NCBI GenBank assembly: GCA_017311185.1
Contig: JAESUZ010000346.1
Coordinates: 186,001 to 250,000, forward strand
Length of the DNA stretch: 64,000 nucleotides
Direction: 5' to 3'
DNA from: Proteles cristata cristata
Lineage: Eukaryota > Chordata > Mammalia > Carnivora > Hyaenidae
Of this stretch, positions 37,390 through 48,974 are shown one piece after another. The position numbers and the translations under genes were made by a program. Every line of letters starts with the position of its first letter. The first letter of the stretch is position 1. The notes below the pieces were generated by a model that made no database searches, had not been told where the DNA came from, and saw nothing but the letters and a program-made list of their open reading frames with translations.

Positions 37390-37643
37390 TCTTTTTTTTT
37401 TAAGGTTTATTTATTTTTGAGAGAGGCAGAGCACAAGCGGGGGAGGGGCAGAGAGGCCAAAGCAGGCTCCAGGTGTGGCAGGGTCCCCTCCCTAAGGAAA
37501 GGAAAAGAAAACATCTCAAGGCAACCTTGCTATTTATTTGCGTATGTGACGACATCCCTCATGACCTTGTAACATGAAACCACTTAATCAGACTGCATGT
37601 TTGTGTGTTACTGTATATGGGAGACAAAGAATTAAAAGTATAT

Positions 37644-37685
<42 letters not shown>

Positions 37686-37926
37686 CATGTGGTGTTCGGG
37701 GGCTCAGTTCTTTGGGTAGGAACCCAACTGAGCGGTGCCGTCTGGAATAAAGTTGCTTCCTTGGAAAGAAAAGTCTCAGAGTCACGTCTCTCTGTGCGAG
37801 AGATCCTGCTACACAGGCTCTGGGCTGTCAGAACAGTGCCCAAAGCAGGGCTCAAACTCATGAGCTGTGAGATCATGACCTGAGCCCAAGTCGGATGCTT
37901 AACCAACTTAGCCACCCAGGTGCCCC
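37390..37926 (-). mobile_element. SINEC interrupted by a solo LTR
   Basis: The SINE runs 37390-37473, stops at '...aggctccagg', and resumes at 37814 with 'caggctctgggctgtcag'. The two parts join exactly in SINEC consensus (a ctccaggctctg context). The gap is the LTR described next. Confidence 0.9.
37474..37813 (+). repeat. Solo LTR with TG...CA ends and 4-bp target duplication
   Basis: It begins TGTGGCAGGG and ends GCTACA. CAGG is duplicated at 37470-37473 and 37814-37817. It carries an AATAAA poly(A) signal at 37746-37751 and an internal (CA)n expansion at 37645-37683. Four-base duplication and TG/CA termini fit a class-I (gammaretrovirus-like) endogenous element reduced to one LTR by recombination. 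Confidence 0.9.
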
Positions 37927-38257
37927 CCCAATCATCTTTGGGTGTTTGTAACTTGCATTCTTCCCTACGCCTTTGAGATAAATGTTAAAGTAGGAACTTC
38001 AGGGAGGTAATTCTCACCTGAAGAAAAACAAAAATGGGAAAAGTCATCTGGACCTTGGGCTGATGGGAAACCTTCATTAAGTGTTGGGAAGCTATAAGCT
38101 CTCTGTATCTGTCTGGTCTATATGTATATATGTTTTAGATGTGTGGTATTTTCTTTTTCCAGATAGTGTTGCCAGACTTAATGTGTAGAATAGCTCTATT
38201 TAACTGGCTTAAAGAAAATAAAAGATTTATATGAATTAAGTATTCATAAAAATTCTC

Positions 38258-38479
38258 GGGGCGCCTGGGTGGCTTAGTCGGTTAAGCGTCCGACTTTCGC
38301 TTAGGTCATGATCTCGCGGTTCGTGGGTTCAAGCCTCACGTCGGGCTCTGTGCTGACTGCCAGCTCAGAGCCTGGAGCCTGTTTCAGTCTGTGACTCCCT
38401 CTCTGACCCTCCCCTGCTCATACTGTCTCTCTCTCTCTCTCTGGAAATAAATAAAAACATAAAAAAAAATTTTTTTTTT
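38258..38479 (+). mobile_element. SINEC, young-looking
   Basis: Canonical head; the flanks share aattctc. Confidence 0.92.
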
Positions 38480-39059
38480 AATTCTCAAAAATGTATTAGA
38501 AACTAACCAACCACTTTTTTAGGTTCGTGGGACCTGGATACTCTTTGGCAAATAAAAGCTAGTCTCAGTTTGTTTAATTACGGTAAGCATGTCTGCAGAG
38601 TGGCCAGCATTAAATACAATGCAGATATACTGTTGCCAAGTGAACTGGGGGGACTCTGGGGCCCTGAGGCCTCCCCCAGCCCATCCAAAAGATGCCACCG
38701 AAGGTTCTTGGTGTCTTCACGAGAAGGAAGTCAAGGGTGGACACAATGCAATGAATAAGCCGCACAAGCGGGAAAGTAGCAAAAAGGTGCTCTTGAGATG
38801 TGAGGGGTGATGAGGGACCATAAGGCAGGTGAGGGCCAAGCACAAGCTCACATTAACCCTCCCCCCCCACACGGTGGGATGTGTGTGACTTTTCTCAGGC
38901 ACTCCTGGCCCCCCGACCACCAAGGAAAAGAAAGAAAACAAGTGGTTAAAGGCACGATCTCTTAGTAAATGACAAGAAAAAGGCTTATCAATAGCCTGAT
39001 CTCCAGAAACCTATAGACTCAGTTTCCCGGAGTCCTGTGAGCATCACCCTTCCATAGTG

Positions 39060-39435
39060 ACCATGGGGAACAAAGGCAAGAAGGGAACAGCAGGTAAAAC
39101 TGAATTTCCTTTTAACCTGCAGCCCATTGACAAATACTTGAACTCCCAGCTGTCTAAGTGTTCATACTTTCCTAGAGGCAAAAACAACCTTAGCTTGACA
39201 ATAGCTAGTCCTCCAGTAATCTGTAAGTCTTTAGCATATGAGCTTCTCTTTGGAAACTCTCTCTTGACTTTGTTTCCCCAAAAGGGTCCCGCCCCCCAAC
39301 ACTTGCAGGTGCAGCTCTTCCTGCCCAAGAGTCCTGTCCCAGGGGTTTAATAAAACCACCTTTCTGCACCAAAGACATCTTCAACAATTCTTTCTTGGAT
39401 GTCACCTCTGAATCCCAGGAACGCCACTATCACCC
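39060..39435 (+). repeat. LTR-like 3' part, copy A
   Basis: AATAAA at 39349-39354 is followed by 'ctgcaccaaagacatcttca' and 'caattctttcttgg'. The same order occurs in reverse at 50.85 kb, so this is a dispersed LTR. The 5' limit is not resolved. Confidence 0.55.
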
Positions 39436-39959
39436 CAGAACCTCATCAAGGGGGGTCGGGGAGAGAGAAAAGGCTGCATTCCTGGGGTTTGGGTTGCTAT
39501 CTCTTACCCACTGTTGTTACCAAGGGAGCAGAATATTCATTCCTTGGGCGGGGGTTTCTTGGAAGTGGGGTTTTGTACTTGTTCTTCCTTGTTTGGTCAG
39601 GGGGTTCCTGTCATGGCGCCGCCATCTTGAGCCTGAAACCTTCCCGGTCATCCAATGTGGTCAAGGCCTCTGCTGGTTCTCCTCCTGGGGGGTCACTGCG
39701 GGGACTGCCTGTGTAGCTGGATGGACCCGGTTCTGACCCCACAGAGCCACCCAACGATGATGGCAGAAATTTCTCCAGCACTGTAGGTCCCTGACACCAA
39801 TCCAGCAAACCTTGCCTCACCCTCACTGCTCAGCTCAACCTTCTGCATTGTCAGTATTAAGGCGCACGTCCCTCATGGAATCTCTTCCGCACCCACGTTG
39901 CCAGAAAAGTGGCACCGTGTCCATGGGAAATGATGTAAATGATGCTCTACAATCAGAAG

Positions 39960-40080
39960 GATAGCATTTCAGGCCCTGGCTCTGCTTCTGACTTGCTGAG
40001 TGACCCAGGGCCACTCACATGCCCTCTCTGGTCCTTGATTAGCTTGTTACTGAGAGCAGGGGCAGCAGTGAATAAAGCCC
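39960..40080 (+). repeat. MIR fragment
   Basis: 'ctctgcttctgacttgctga' then 'gtgacccagggccactcac' follows the MIR core order. Confidence 0.5.
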
Positions 40081-40283
40081 AGTCCTTGATCTTAGAGGTG
40101 AGAGAGGATAGAGAACAATGTTGCCCTGGGGGACATTCTGTGGCAGGAGCACCACATACTCGCACTTGAGTCCACACATGAAAGGAGCCGAGGGACTTTG
40201 GGAATGGGTGGTCAGGGCAGGGAGGGCGTGTCTGATGGCCAAGTCCTGACTGTTTGCCTGGATCTGGCCTGCAAAAGATCAGT

Positions 40284-40451
40284 GGGGCGCCTGGGGGGCT
40301 CAGTCGGTTGAGCATCCGACTTCAGCTCAGGTCATGATCTCGCGGTTCATGAGTTTGAGCCCCGCGTCGGGCTCTGTGCTGACAGCTTGGAGCCTGGAGC
40401 CTGCTTCAGATTCTATATCTCCCTCTCTCTCTCTGCCTCCCCTGCTTGCTC

Positions 40452-40483
<32 letters not shown>

Positions 40484-40512
40484 AAAAATAAACATTAAAA
40501 AATTTTTTTAAA
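40284..40512 (+). mobile_element. SINEC
   Basis: Full copy with a (GTCT)n patch in the body. The flanks share aaaagat(c/t)ag. Confidence 0.92.
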
Positions 40513-40514
40513 AA

Positions 40515-41200
40515 GATTAGAAGTCAAGGAACCTGGAGCAGCCTCTGTCCTTTCCCAGGACAGGCGTACAGCTTGTCCAAGTGAGCTTGGGGAGAGAAGC
40601 AGAAGCCAGCGCACGGAGGGCTCCCGCATTCTCGTTAGAGAGGCGGGCTTCAGCCTGAGGGTCACAGAGGACACGGACGCCACATGGTTCTCCCTGGTCC
40701 CCCAGCATCCAACATGCGTGTCTCGCTCTGCGAGCTGTCCGTGCCCCGATGGAGGACAACGAGAGGTGACGGTGAGCAGGGTGGCGGCAGTGCAGGTAGA
40801 AAGAGAAGCTGGATTCTGCACGTGTATAGAAGGTGCCATCAATAGGAGTTGCCGACAGACGGACTGGACATGGAATAAGATCGAAAGAGAGGAGCCTGGG
40901 ATGACAGCAGGGTTTCGGCTGCTGAGAGGCCAGTGCTGGCTCAACACACATCCAGGGGCCCCGGGCAGAGGCGGAGAGACAGGGCAGCAGGCCCCAGCAG
41001 CCACCCTTGGCCAAGGGTGTGCAGCACGGCCCACAGTGGGAGAGGCAGAGACACGAAGAGGGGTCACGCGGTGGATATTTCCGAGGCCAATCACTGCTGA
41101 CAGACGGCGTGGAGGGAGGGAAACTGTCAGGAGCCGAGGCCCTGGCCGCGTGGCCGGAGCTGATGAAAGAGCTAGGCGCTGAGACCCTAGGACCATAGGA
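40515..41200. repeat. Old interspersed repeat; long antisense ORF here not a gene
   Basis: The plus strand resembles a widely dispersed old mammalian repeat (order: 'ggcggcagtgcaggtagaaa', 'ctggattctgcac', 'gatgacagcagggtttcggc'). A 276-codon open frame on the minus strand (40495-41325) reads through it into the SINE tail and matches no protein I recognise. Confidence 0.45.
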
Positions 41201-41649
41201 GAGGCAGGAGTGGCTCTGGGGAGGCTGAGTAAGAGCCCAGCGTGTGACACACCCTGTTCAAGTTGCTTCTTGGATGCGCAAGTCGATGTGCTGAGTCGGC
41301 CGGGGCTGGACATAGCAGGGGACAAGTCACCAGAGCCAGCAGGTGGCCCTTAGAGGCACGGGACTGCCTAGGTGGCCTAGGAGTGGAGCGAAAGCAGAGA
41401 AAAGGCCTGAGGGGGTTAGGGAGAGGCATGGAAGGAGACCAGGAAGGAGAGAGAGGCATGTGTGCTAGGGGAGGAGTGGGAGAGGGTGATTGCCTGAAGG
41501 CCAGGTGAGAAGAATGTTCTGGAGGGGTGCCGGCGACAAACCACAGGGCTGGGGGCTCACAACAGAAGTTCCGGACTTCCGGAGTCCCACAGTTCCGGAC
41601 GCTGGAGGTCCAATTCAAGGTGGCCACAGGGCCAAGCTCCTTCTGACGC

Positions 41650-41985
41650 TCTAGGGGAGGCCCGTGCCGTGTCTCTGCCTAGCTTCTGGGCCAGCCGTCA
41701 TCCCCAGGGGTCCTTGGCTTGTGGCCGTGCCTTTCCAGTCTCTGTCTCCACCTTCACATGGCCTTCTCCTTGTGTGTCCCTGGGTCTCTGTCTCTTCTCT
41801 TCTTCTAAGGGCACCAGTCATTTGAGGAAGGGCCCACTGTACCCTAGTATGACCTCAACTTACATCTTAACTATGGCTACAAAGACCCTATTTCCAAATA
41901 AGGTCATGTTCATAGGTGCCAGGGGTTAGGAGTCGAATGTATCTTTTGGGGAACATATTTCAATCTACAACAAAGATGTTTCAAT
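41650..41985 (-). repeat. MLT1-like MaLR LTR fragment
   Basis: Reversed MLT1-type blocks: 'tctgtctccaccttcacatg', 'ctaagggcaccagtcatttg', 'ccaaataaggtcatgttcat', 'tatcttttggggaacatat'. Confidence 0.7.
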
Positions 41986-42000
41986 AAAGAGGGAGTCATA

Positions 42001-42226
42001 GGGGCGCCTGGGTGGCTCAGTCGGTTAAGTGTCCGGCTTCAGCTCAGGTCATGATCTCACGGTTCGTGGGTTCGAACTCCACATCGGGCTCTGTGCGGAC
42101 AGCCAGCTCAGAGCCTGGAGCCTGCTTCAGATTCTGTGTCTCCTTCTCTCTCTCTGACCCTTCCCTGTTCACGCTGTCTCTCTCTCTCTCAAAAATAAAT
42201 AAAACATTTAAAAAAAAATTTTTTTA
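42001..42226 (+). mobile_element. SINEC with target duplication
   Basis: Full-length; aaagagggagtcat occurs before the head and after the tail. Confidence 0.95.
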
Positions 42227-42450
42227 AAAATAAAAATAAAGAGGGAGTCATTGCCTACGCCGGGGGTGGGGGGTGGGGGACGGAGGTAGACTACTCTAGG
42301 TGACAAGAACCTTGGAGCTTGGGAACCAAAGCAACGCCCGTTCGTGGCACCCAGCTCTGACCTCTGCTTCTCCCCAGTGCAAACAGTGCAGTCCTGGGTG
42401 AGCCATTTGCTGTGTTGCAACCCGTGATTCTGTCCCCAGAAAGCAAGGCA

Positions 42451-42630
42451 AGGAGGCACCTGGGTGGCTCTGCCAGGGTGGCGTCCAACTCTTGAGCTTG
42501 GCTCAGGTCATGATCATGCAGTTCACGAGATCGAGCCCAGCATCTGTCTCTCCTTTTCTCTGCCCTCCCCCAGCTTGTGCTCTCTCTCTCTCTAAATATA
42601 AATAAATGAACATTTAAAAAATTAAAAAAG
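42451..42630 (+). mobile_element. SINEC, diverged
   Basis: Head 'ggaggcacctgggtggctc'; the tRNA-like part is altered; A-rich end followed by (CAAG)n. Confidence 0.85.
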
Positions 42631-42754
42631 CAAGCAAGCAAGCAAGAATAACCAGAGCTATTCTCTGGAGGGTTGTAAGGAACGTGCCTGGCTCCTCAGA
42701 ACTTTCTTGCAAACCCACTAGCTATTCAAGGAGCCCAGAGGTTTCCAGTTGTGT

Positions 42755-42905
42755 ATCCTCCAAAACAGTGGCCAGAATTAAAGAAGATAAAACCATTTCT
42801 GTCATTCTAGCCACATCCCAAGTGCTCAGTACCCACGGGGGGCTACCACATTGGATGGTGCCAACAGAGAACGTCGCCATCATTGCAGAAAGTCCTATGA
42901 CCACA
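42755..42905 (+). repeat. Old MER-type repeat fragment
   Basis: 'ttctagccacatcccaagtg' then 'cattgcagaaagtcctatga' matches the same family as the 20.7-kb element. Confidence 0.5.
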
Positions 42906-43396
42906 CTGGTCTGGAGAGGGAAGGGAGCCCTGTGGGGGTGGGGGGGGACCCTCACATGCGCAGCACCCTCAGGGGCAGGAGCCAGAAGCTCCCACCCCAT
43001 CACATCTTCAGAAAAGCAGCTTGGAGGTCCTTCTGTGCACCCTGTGCTTGGGGGAAAGACAGATTCCCCACCAAAAGGGGACTTTTCTAGACCACTGCCT
43101 GTTTCAGGTTAATTTATTTCACACAAGGGGGAGCTGAGGCCTCGGGAGGACGGGTGTGGCTTCCATGTATGTCGGCAAAACAGAGGCACAAACGGATCTG
43201 GAGTCCGGGTTCTCCTGAGAGCCTGTCCAGTCGCTTGCGTCCACATCTGCAGTGTTCCTTTGCCTCGGGCCCTGTCCTTGCCTGTGACTCTCCCAAGACC
43301 AAAGCAGACCCCCGCCTCAGCCCTCCAGGAAGATGGCAGGGAGATCTAGGGCAGGTCCATCCATGGGGCCAACCTCAGATCTTTTCTTCCCCGGAG

Positions 43397-44345
43397 TCGT
43401 GGTGTGGGGGCTGGCGCGGGGCGCTGTGGGCTCTACGCGGGCAGGAATCACTGCCTCTTCCAAAGCAGCCCAGGTGACGTCCGTGGCTGTCATCACCAGT
43501 GGGGGCAGAGTTGAAGCCCGGTGGCTACTCTACTGTCCAAGGGTAGTGTCTGGGCAGGAGGAGGGGGAGGAGGGTCAGAGCCTGGAGGGGATTCGGCGCA
43601 GAGGCTAAGCCTGAGGGAGGGCCTGTCCTCTCCCTCCAGTTCCGTGGTCCTCAGTGTCCCTGGTCCTTTGTCTGTCCCTTACTGTCCTCTCTTCTAGTTG
43701 AGGGTGGGCGTAGTGGGGCCAGGGTGCAGCCCAGGATGTCTTCATTTCCGGTCAACCCTATAAAACCTGGGCAGGTCCCTTCCCCTCTCTGGGTTCCAGC
43801 CTTTTCCTGTGGAAGGTAAGGCCCCCTGCCCCTTCTCAGAGGGTCTGCCCTATAGCTGGTGGGTTCAATGCCAGAGTCCACATCTCTTTGGGGAACCATC
43901 TGCAGCAGTCCCTCCCCGAAGCAGAGATTCTGGGGGCTTAGGTAGCAAAGGAGGGAATAGGGATTGGATGTCTGGGCCTCAGGCCTCCTGATGGTCTCCT
44001 TGGTCTCTGACCCCCCCCCCCCTCCTTAACAGGAGCTGCCTGGGCTGCCTGCCCCTTGGGCTCTTGCCCTGTCCTCGCCCCCAAGGGCACCTGGACCCTC
44101 CACCTCATTTAACATCCTTCTGGTCTTTGCTGGGTTGCCTGGTAGGAGGGGCGTGGGACGGGCGTCAAAAAAAATCCCCTCTTCCCCTCCTCCAGTTGGG
44201 CTCAGTACTAAAGCAGTGAGGGACTTTCAGGTTGGAGGTGACCCTACAGGGCTCCGGGATGGCAGTCCCTCAAATGATAAGTTCCCCGCATCCCAAAACT
44301 GTTCAGAGGAACTGTTGAGAAATAAAGCCAAGATGCTATGACCTT
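43397..44345 (+). pseudogene. Decayed ISG12-family gene (probable IFI27L1 relic)
   Basis: Bases 43397-43542 align along their whole length with the IFI27 core exon at 57259-57420, starting at the same acceptor position (TCGTGG after AG). Shared blocks include CGTGG/GTGGGGGC, TGGGCT, GGGGGCAGAGT/GGGGGCGGAGT and GGTGGCTAC. Relative to that exon I count deletions of 1+8 nt (net three codons) near the start and 7 nt near the end, which shifts the frame. The donor GTAAGTG has become GTAGTG. The following intron is also similar ('gattctgggggct' at 43926 versus 'gatcctgggggct' at 57759). A last-exon-like segment follows AG at 44031-44032 (GAGCTGCCTGGG), and AATAAA lies at 44321-44326. The hallmark MGFTGAGIA is lost. 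Its position downstream of DDX24 suits IFI27L1, but the name is inference. Confidence 0.75.
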
Positions 44346-44401
44346 TGACTAGTGCCTGCGTTGCCTTCCCATGGACCAGGCAGGGCAAGCAGAGACTCAA
44401 T

Positions 44402-44614
44402 AAATATTTTTTAATGTTTTATTTATTTTTGAAACAGAGAGAGACAGACCATGAGCGGGGAAGGGACAGAGAGAGACGGAGACACAGAATCCGAAGCAGG
44501 CTCCAGGCTCTGAGCTGACAGCACAAAGCCTGATCCAGGCTCAAACCCACGATCCGTGAGATCACGACCTGAGCCGAAGTTGGACTCTTAACTGACTGAG
44601 CCACCTAGGCATCC
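44402..44614 (-). mobile_element. SINEC right after the ISG12 relic
   Basis: Reverse copy ending 'gccacctaggcatccc', 75 nt past the relic's AATAAA. Confidence 0.9.
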
Positions 44615-44639
44615 CAGCTGGGACTCTTTAGGAATGAGC

Positions 44640-44830
44640 ACCAGATATGGTGACAGGAGGCCTGGTCTGTTCCCTGTCTTGCCACACACTTATGACCCTG
44701 GGAAAGTCATGTCTCTCCTTGGAGCCTTAGTTTGCTGCTCTTCAGATAAGGACTTGGACCAAGTGTCTTCAAAGATCACAGCTAGACGCAGTGTTGTAGG
44801 ATGGCTGGGTTCTGGGGTCACCATTTGAGC
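44640..44830 (+). repeat. MIR fragment
   Basis: MIR-like order: 'gtcttgccacacacttatga', 'ctgggaaagtcatgtctctc', 'cttcagataaggac'. Confidence 0.55.
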
Positions 44831-44859
44831 CACTGACTCTCAGTCACCAAGTCCTTCAC

Positions 44860-45020
44860 CCTCAGGCATATTGACTGCTCCCCTCCCCTTCCTGAGACCA
44901 GAAGAGCCACCTGCCTAAATTGCTGACCCACTAAATCATAAGCTAAATAAATGTTTTTTTAAGTCACTAAAATTTGGGATCATTTGTTACCCGCCAATAG
45001 CTAACTGATAGCATGATACA
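44860..45020 (+). repeat. MLT1-like LTR 3' end
   Basis: 'gctaaataaatgttttttta' then 'agtcactaaaatttgggatc' is the usual MaLR LTR 3' end. Confidence 0.6.
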
Positions 45021-45784
45021 ATGTGTACAATACATTGAGAGGATTAGGCTCTATGGCATGTAGGACAAGAAGGCAGATTCTAACTGTAGCTCTGTAGGAA
45101 GGCTTCCTGTAGGAGGTGACATTTAATTTAAACATTATGTAATTATAAGTAATAGAAACCGATTACAATGGTCTTGCAATTCAAGGGACTGTTTGGCTTA
45201 CCGAGCTGAAAAGCACAAAGGTAACAGGCTTCAGGCAAGGTTTGATTCAGCTGCTCAACACTGGTGCCAAAGACCTGTGTTTTTCCATCCCTCCTCTCCA
45301 CTTTCTCAGCTTCATCCTATGGTTGCTAACTCTCAAGGTTACAAGATGGCTATCAGCCAGCTCTGGAAGATACCTCCTTCTTTATTCATGTCTCTCCCCA
45401 AAAGAGCATTTTTCCACGAACCTTCTCTTGGAGGGCAAGGAAACTTCTTCTCCAAATACTTTTGGTAAATTTCCCTTTTAGTATCTTTTTCTTTTTTTTA
45501 ACATTAAAAAAAATCTTTTTTTTTTTTTTAGAGAGAGACATGTTTATGTTCATGCCACCCATGCTGAATATTTAAATTTAAATCACAGACATTTCTTTAC
45601 TGTCTGTTATCAACTCCACAGCTAAAGATGGAGCCATTTCTCTGTGTCAGGCTCTGCAGTAGCTGAGGTCAAGACCAAGGCCCTGAAGCCAAGACCATTT
45701 TGCTAAGAGGCCAAAACCAAGTCCCTGCAGTGGCTTATGTGGAGGCCCCACATAGCCTGACTGCCGTCAGCCTCTGACTCTAGC

Positions 45785-46096
45785 TCCTGTCTCTCCCCCT
45801 TGATCACCTGCTATAACCACACTGGCCTCATCTCTGTCTTTCTCATATCCGGATCTTTGCCCTCTCTGTTCCTTCTACCTGGAAAGACTTTTCCCCATAA
45901 TCCACCTGGCTCACTCCTCCACCTCCATTTGCCTTAGTACTTCACATAATAGACTACATAACTAGGTATTTAGCTTTTTATCTTGTTTCCTCTTCCCCTG
46001 CTGGCTTGTAAACTGTGAGGACAGATATATTGTCTAGCTTGGGTCTTGTTGTATCTCAGTGCCTGGATCAGTGTCTGACATGGTAGGCCTTTTTAT
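45785..46096 (+). mobile_element. LINE-2 3' end
   Basis: L2-like: 'ctggaaagacttttccccat', 'ggcttgtaaactgtgaggac', 'cagtgcctggatcagtgtct'. It is interrupted at its end by a SINEC. Confidence 0.65.
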
Positions 46097-46334
46097 TTTT
46101 TTTTATTTTTTTATTTATTTATTTATTTATTTTAAATGTTTTATTTATTTCTAGGAGAGAGAGAGACAGCGTGAGCAGGGAGAGAGGAGAGGGAGACACA
46201 GACTCTGAAACAGGCTCCAGGCTCTGAGCTGGCAGTCAGCACAGAGCCCGACGCGGAGCTTGAACCCACGAACCGTGAGATCATGACCTGAGCTGAAGTC
46301 AGACGCTTAACCGACTGAGCCACCCAGGCGCCCC
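46097..46334 (-). mobile_element. SINEC
   Basis: Reverse copy; ggtaggccttttta is duplicated on both sides. Confidence 0.95.
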
Positions 46335-46561
46335 GGTAGGCCTTTTTAAAGAGACTTTTTAAATAGCTGAACATGGGCCACTAGAAGGATTAATATTATC
46401 CTGAAAATCACCTTCTTGTCTTTATTAGACATCAATATTTATCCTTTTGTTATATAACTTTGGTCAGATTTCTTACGAACTTGATTATAGAGAGCATAAG
46501 TACACCTTGTCTCCAAATTAAATGACAAAGCATTTTGTATTAGCTGATGGTGGTGGATACA

Positions 46562-46755
46562 GTGACCATGATCCCACAGTTTGTGAGTTCAAGCCCCACG
46601 TTGGGCTCTATGCTGACAGCTTGGAGCCTGGAACCCACTTCAGATTCTGTATCTCCCTCTCTCTCTGCCCCTCCCTGTTCTCTCTCTCTCACACACACAC
46701 ACTCTCTCTCTCTCTCTCTCTCTCAAAAGTATATAAACATTAAAAAAAAAAAATG
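46562..46755 (+). mobile_element. 5'-incomplete SINEC
   Basis: It starts within the tRNA-like region at 'gaccatgatcccacagtttg'. The body carries (CA)n and (CT)n, followed by an A tail. Confidence 0.8.
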
Positions 46756-46759
46756 GAAA

Positions 46760-48720
46760 GAAACCCTGCTAGCAGAGAAGACGGTGGGCTAATGTCCCAA
46801 AGAGCCCTCTTACCACTTCCTGCAGGCAAAGTATTTTAAGGGGGAAAGGAAGGAAAAAGAAGCCTCAAAGTTCAAGCACATACAATCAAAGGTTAATTCT
46901 AATTTCTGGAGGAAATTGTAGTCTCTAGTTATGGGCTTCTCTGTGTGTCTTGAGTAAGTCCTTGGTTTGAACCACTTGGTTGTCACCTGATTTGGGGTGG
47001 TGTGAGTTATATTCTTTAAGGTCCTTATAGAGCTTTAAACAATATTGATTATTACCTTGGTTACTGTTTAAGCTTTAGACTGTGCATGAGAGTTACATAT
47101 GAACATACTTTGCTCCGTGTTGTGGGTTGGGGTTTCTCTTATATAGATTACCTTTACTTTCAAACAAATCAAGGCAGAAGAGAAGTGGGGGAGAGCTTCA
47201 AAGAGGCAATAGTCCTGAGACAGAACAGGGACAGGACGTGGGTCCCCTCAATCCTGACACCCAGCATTCCTTGATTGGAGAAACTCTATGCCCCTTGAAT
47301 AGCATATCTTTCAAGAACGTGCAAGCAGGATGCTTATCAAAGAGGGGAGTTGGCTAGGAAGGTCGTGAAGACCCAACCAAACCAATCTGTGCCAGGGTAG
47401 TCCCCAAGATTGACTTTTCACCAACACTCTCCATCATTATAATACTGAGAATCACACCCAGGGGTGAAGATTTAACGTGCTAACGAGATATGCAGTGCCT
47501 GACGAAGCATGTTCTGACCACCGCACCTCCCCTGCAGGGCCTGAAGGACCTTTTCTTTTGTGCTGTCTTCTTGACGCTGGAGCATAAGCCCCAAGAAAAG
47601 CCTTGCCTGAGACTCCCCTGTCACAAGCACGCTATGAAGGCACACCGCAAGTGTGTCTTTCCACAGTGACAACTTCATTCCGTCGTAATGCAAGGTTAAC
47701 ACAATTCTAAACCAGCCTCAGGATTCCCAACTCGATGACGTTTCACTACATGCTTAACTTGCTTCTTATGCATCTCACAAAACAAAGCACAGGACAAGTT
47801 ACACAATAAACAAGATACAACAAGGGGTGGGAAGTGAATGAACCAAACGTGAAGTCGTCCGTGGGCGTGCAGTTGGGATGATGCCTCTGTCAGGTCCTTG
47901 CTGCTTAGAACGTCCAAGCAGTGACTAGAATCTGTCCGTAGTCTCTAAGTCTGAAGTTCTCTCTTGTCCAGCAAGAGAGCTGATGCAGGGTTAAAATACG
48001 AGAGATGGCTAATGTCCAGGAAAAGACAAGAATCCCGAATAAGGGCCCTTCCCCCGCATTTATGAAGATCAGAAGGCTTACAAACATGATGGGCATGCAC
48101 AAAGAGACATTGAATCTGTGAACATTAACTCATGGGCATGCGGGAAAGGGGGTTTTGAAGATATGTGGTGTTTGGGGTTTGGGTCAATACAAAACAAAAT
48201 CCTGGCACTGGGCAGATGGACAGATGGTTGTTAATAGCAGACAGGAGGCGCCGTGTCTGTTTATCTTAGCTAGTCTAGGGGAGAAGACAGGTAGAGCATG
48301 TAACCTCAGAGTTAACAAGGCACCTTCCTCTTGCTAGTCAGCTCCTCTCTGGGCAGCTTCGCCCTCAGCACAGGGATCTATAGCTCTATTTACCTGTTTG
48401 CCTAATTTGGTCCTTCCTTCCTGTGAAAGGAGCTTTCTGTTATAGTACTAAATTGGGGGGTGCTTTCGCTCTGAATGCCTAATCTTGCTTACCTCATATA
48501 CCTTTGTATTGGGGGTCCATGTTCCCCCTCTACTCTGGGGGCCCTTGTCCCTTCCCCCACCCTATTCTGGGGGCAAAGCTCTATCCTGGTGGCCTAATTC
48601 GTTTACCCAAGCTTGGGTGTGAGCATCCTATGGCTTTATAATTCTTTATGCCTTGTTAACTCACTGGTGCAAGGCCAGGGAATTCCTAAGCTTATTCCCC
48701 ACAAGAATCTCTGTTACATT
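46760..48720. other. Unassigned sequence, possible old LTR or internal ERV DNA
   Basis: No SINE, LINE or coding exon is recognised. Short open frames on the minus strand (47696-48102) match nothing I can name. Base composition differs from the flanks and the region borders other LTR-like DNA, but a retroviral origin is only a guess. Confidence 0.3.
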
Positions 48721-48761
48721 TAGAGATCAATCATGTAAAGCTTTTGGCTACAGTTGCCTTT

Positions 48762-48960
48762 TTTTTAAGGCTTATTTATTTTGAGAAAGAGACAATTCGA
48801 GTGGGAAGGGTGGGGGAGGGAGGGGGAGAGAATCCCAAGCAGGCTCTCTGCTGTCGGTGCAGAGTCCAATGCGGGGCTCGAACTGGCAAAAATGTGAGAT
48901 CGTGACCTGAGCTGAAACTAAGAGTCAGATGCTTAACCAACTGAGCCACCCAGGTGCTCC
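48762..48960 (-). mobile_element. SINEC
   Basis: Reverse copy ending 'gccacccaggtgctcc'. Confidence 0.88.
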
Positions 48961-48974
48961 TTTTTAAAAACTTT

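Noticed and set aside
37645..37683. (CA)n tract considered as a CRISPR-like or array repeat
   Set aside because: It is a simple dinucleotide microsatellite within an LTR; no repeat-spacer structure exists anywhere in the window.
40495..41325. 276-codon open frame on the minus strand
   Set aside because: No recognisable domain; it runs into the SINE A/T tail and lies over an old interspersed repeat in GC-rich DNA where stops are rare. No promoter or splice context was seen.
47696..48102. Minus-strand short frames that could be retroviral envelope or matrix-like
   Set aside because: No conserved motif that I can identify; too short and interrupted to support any viral gene call.
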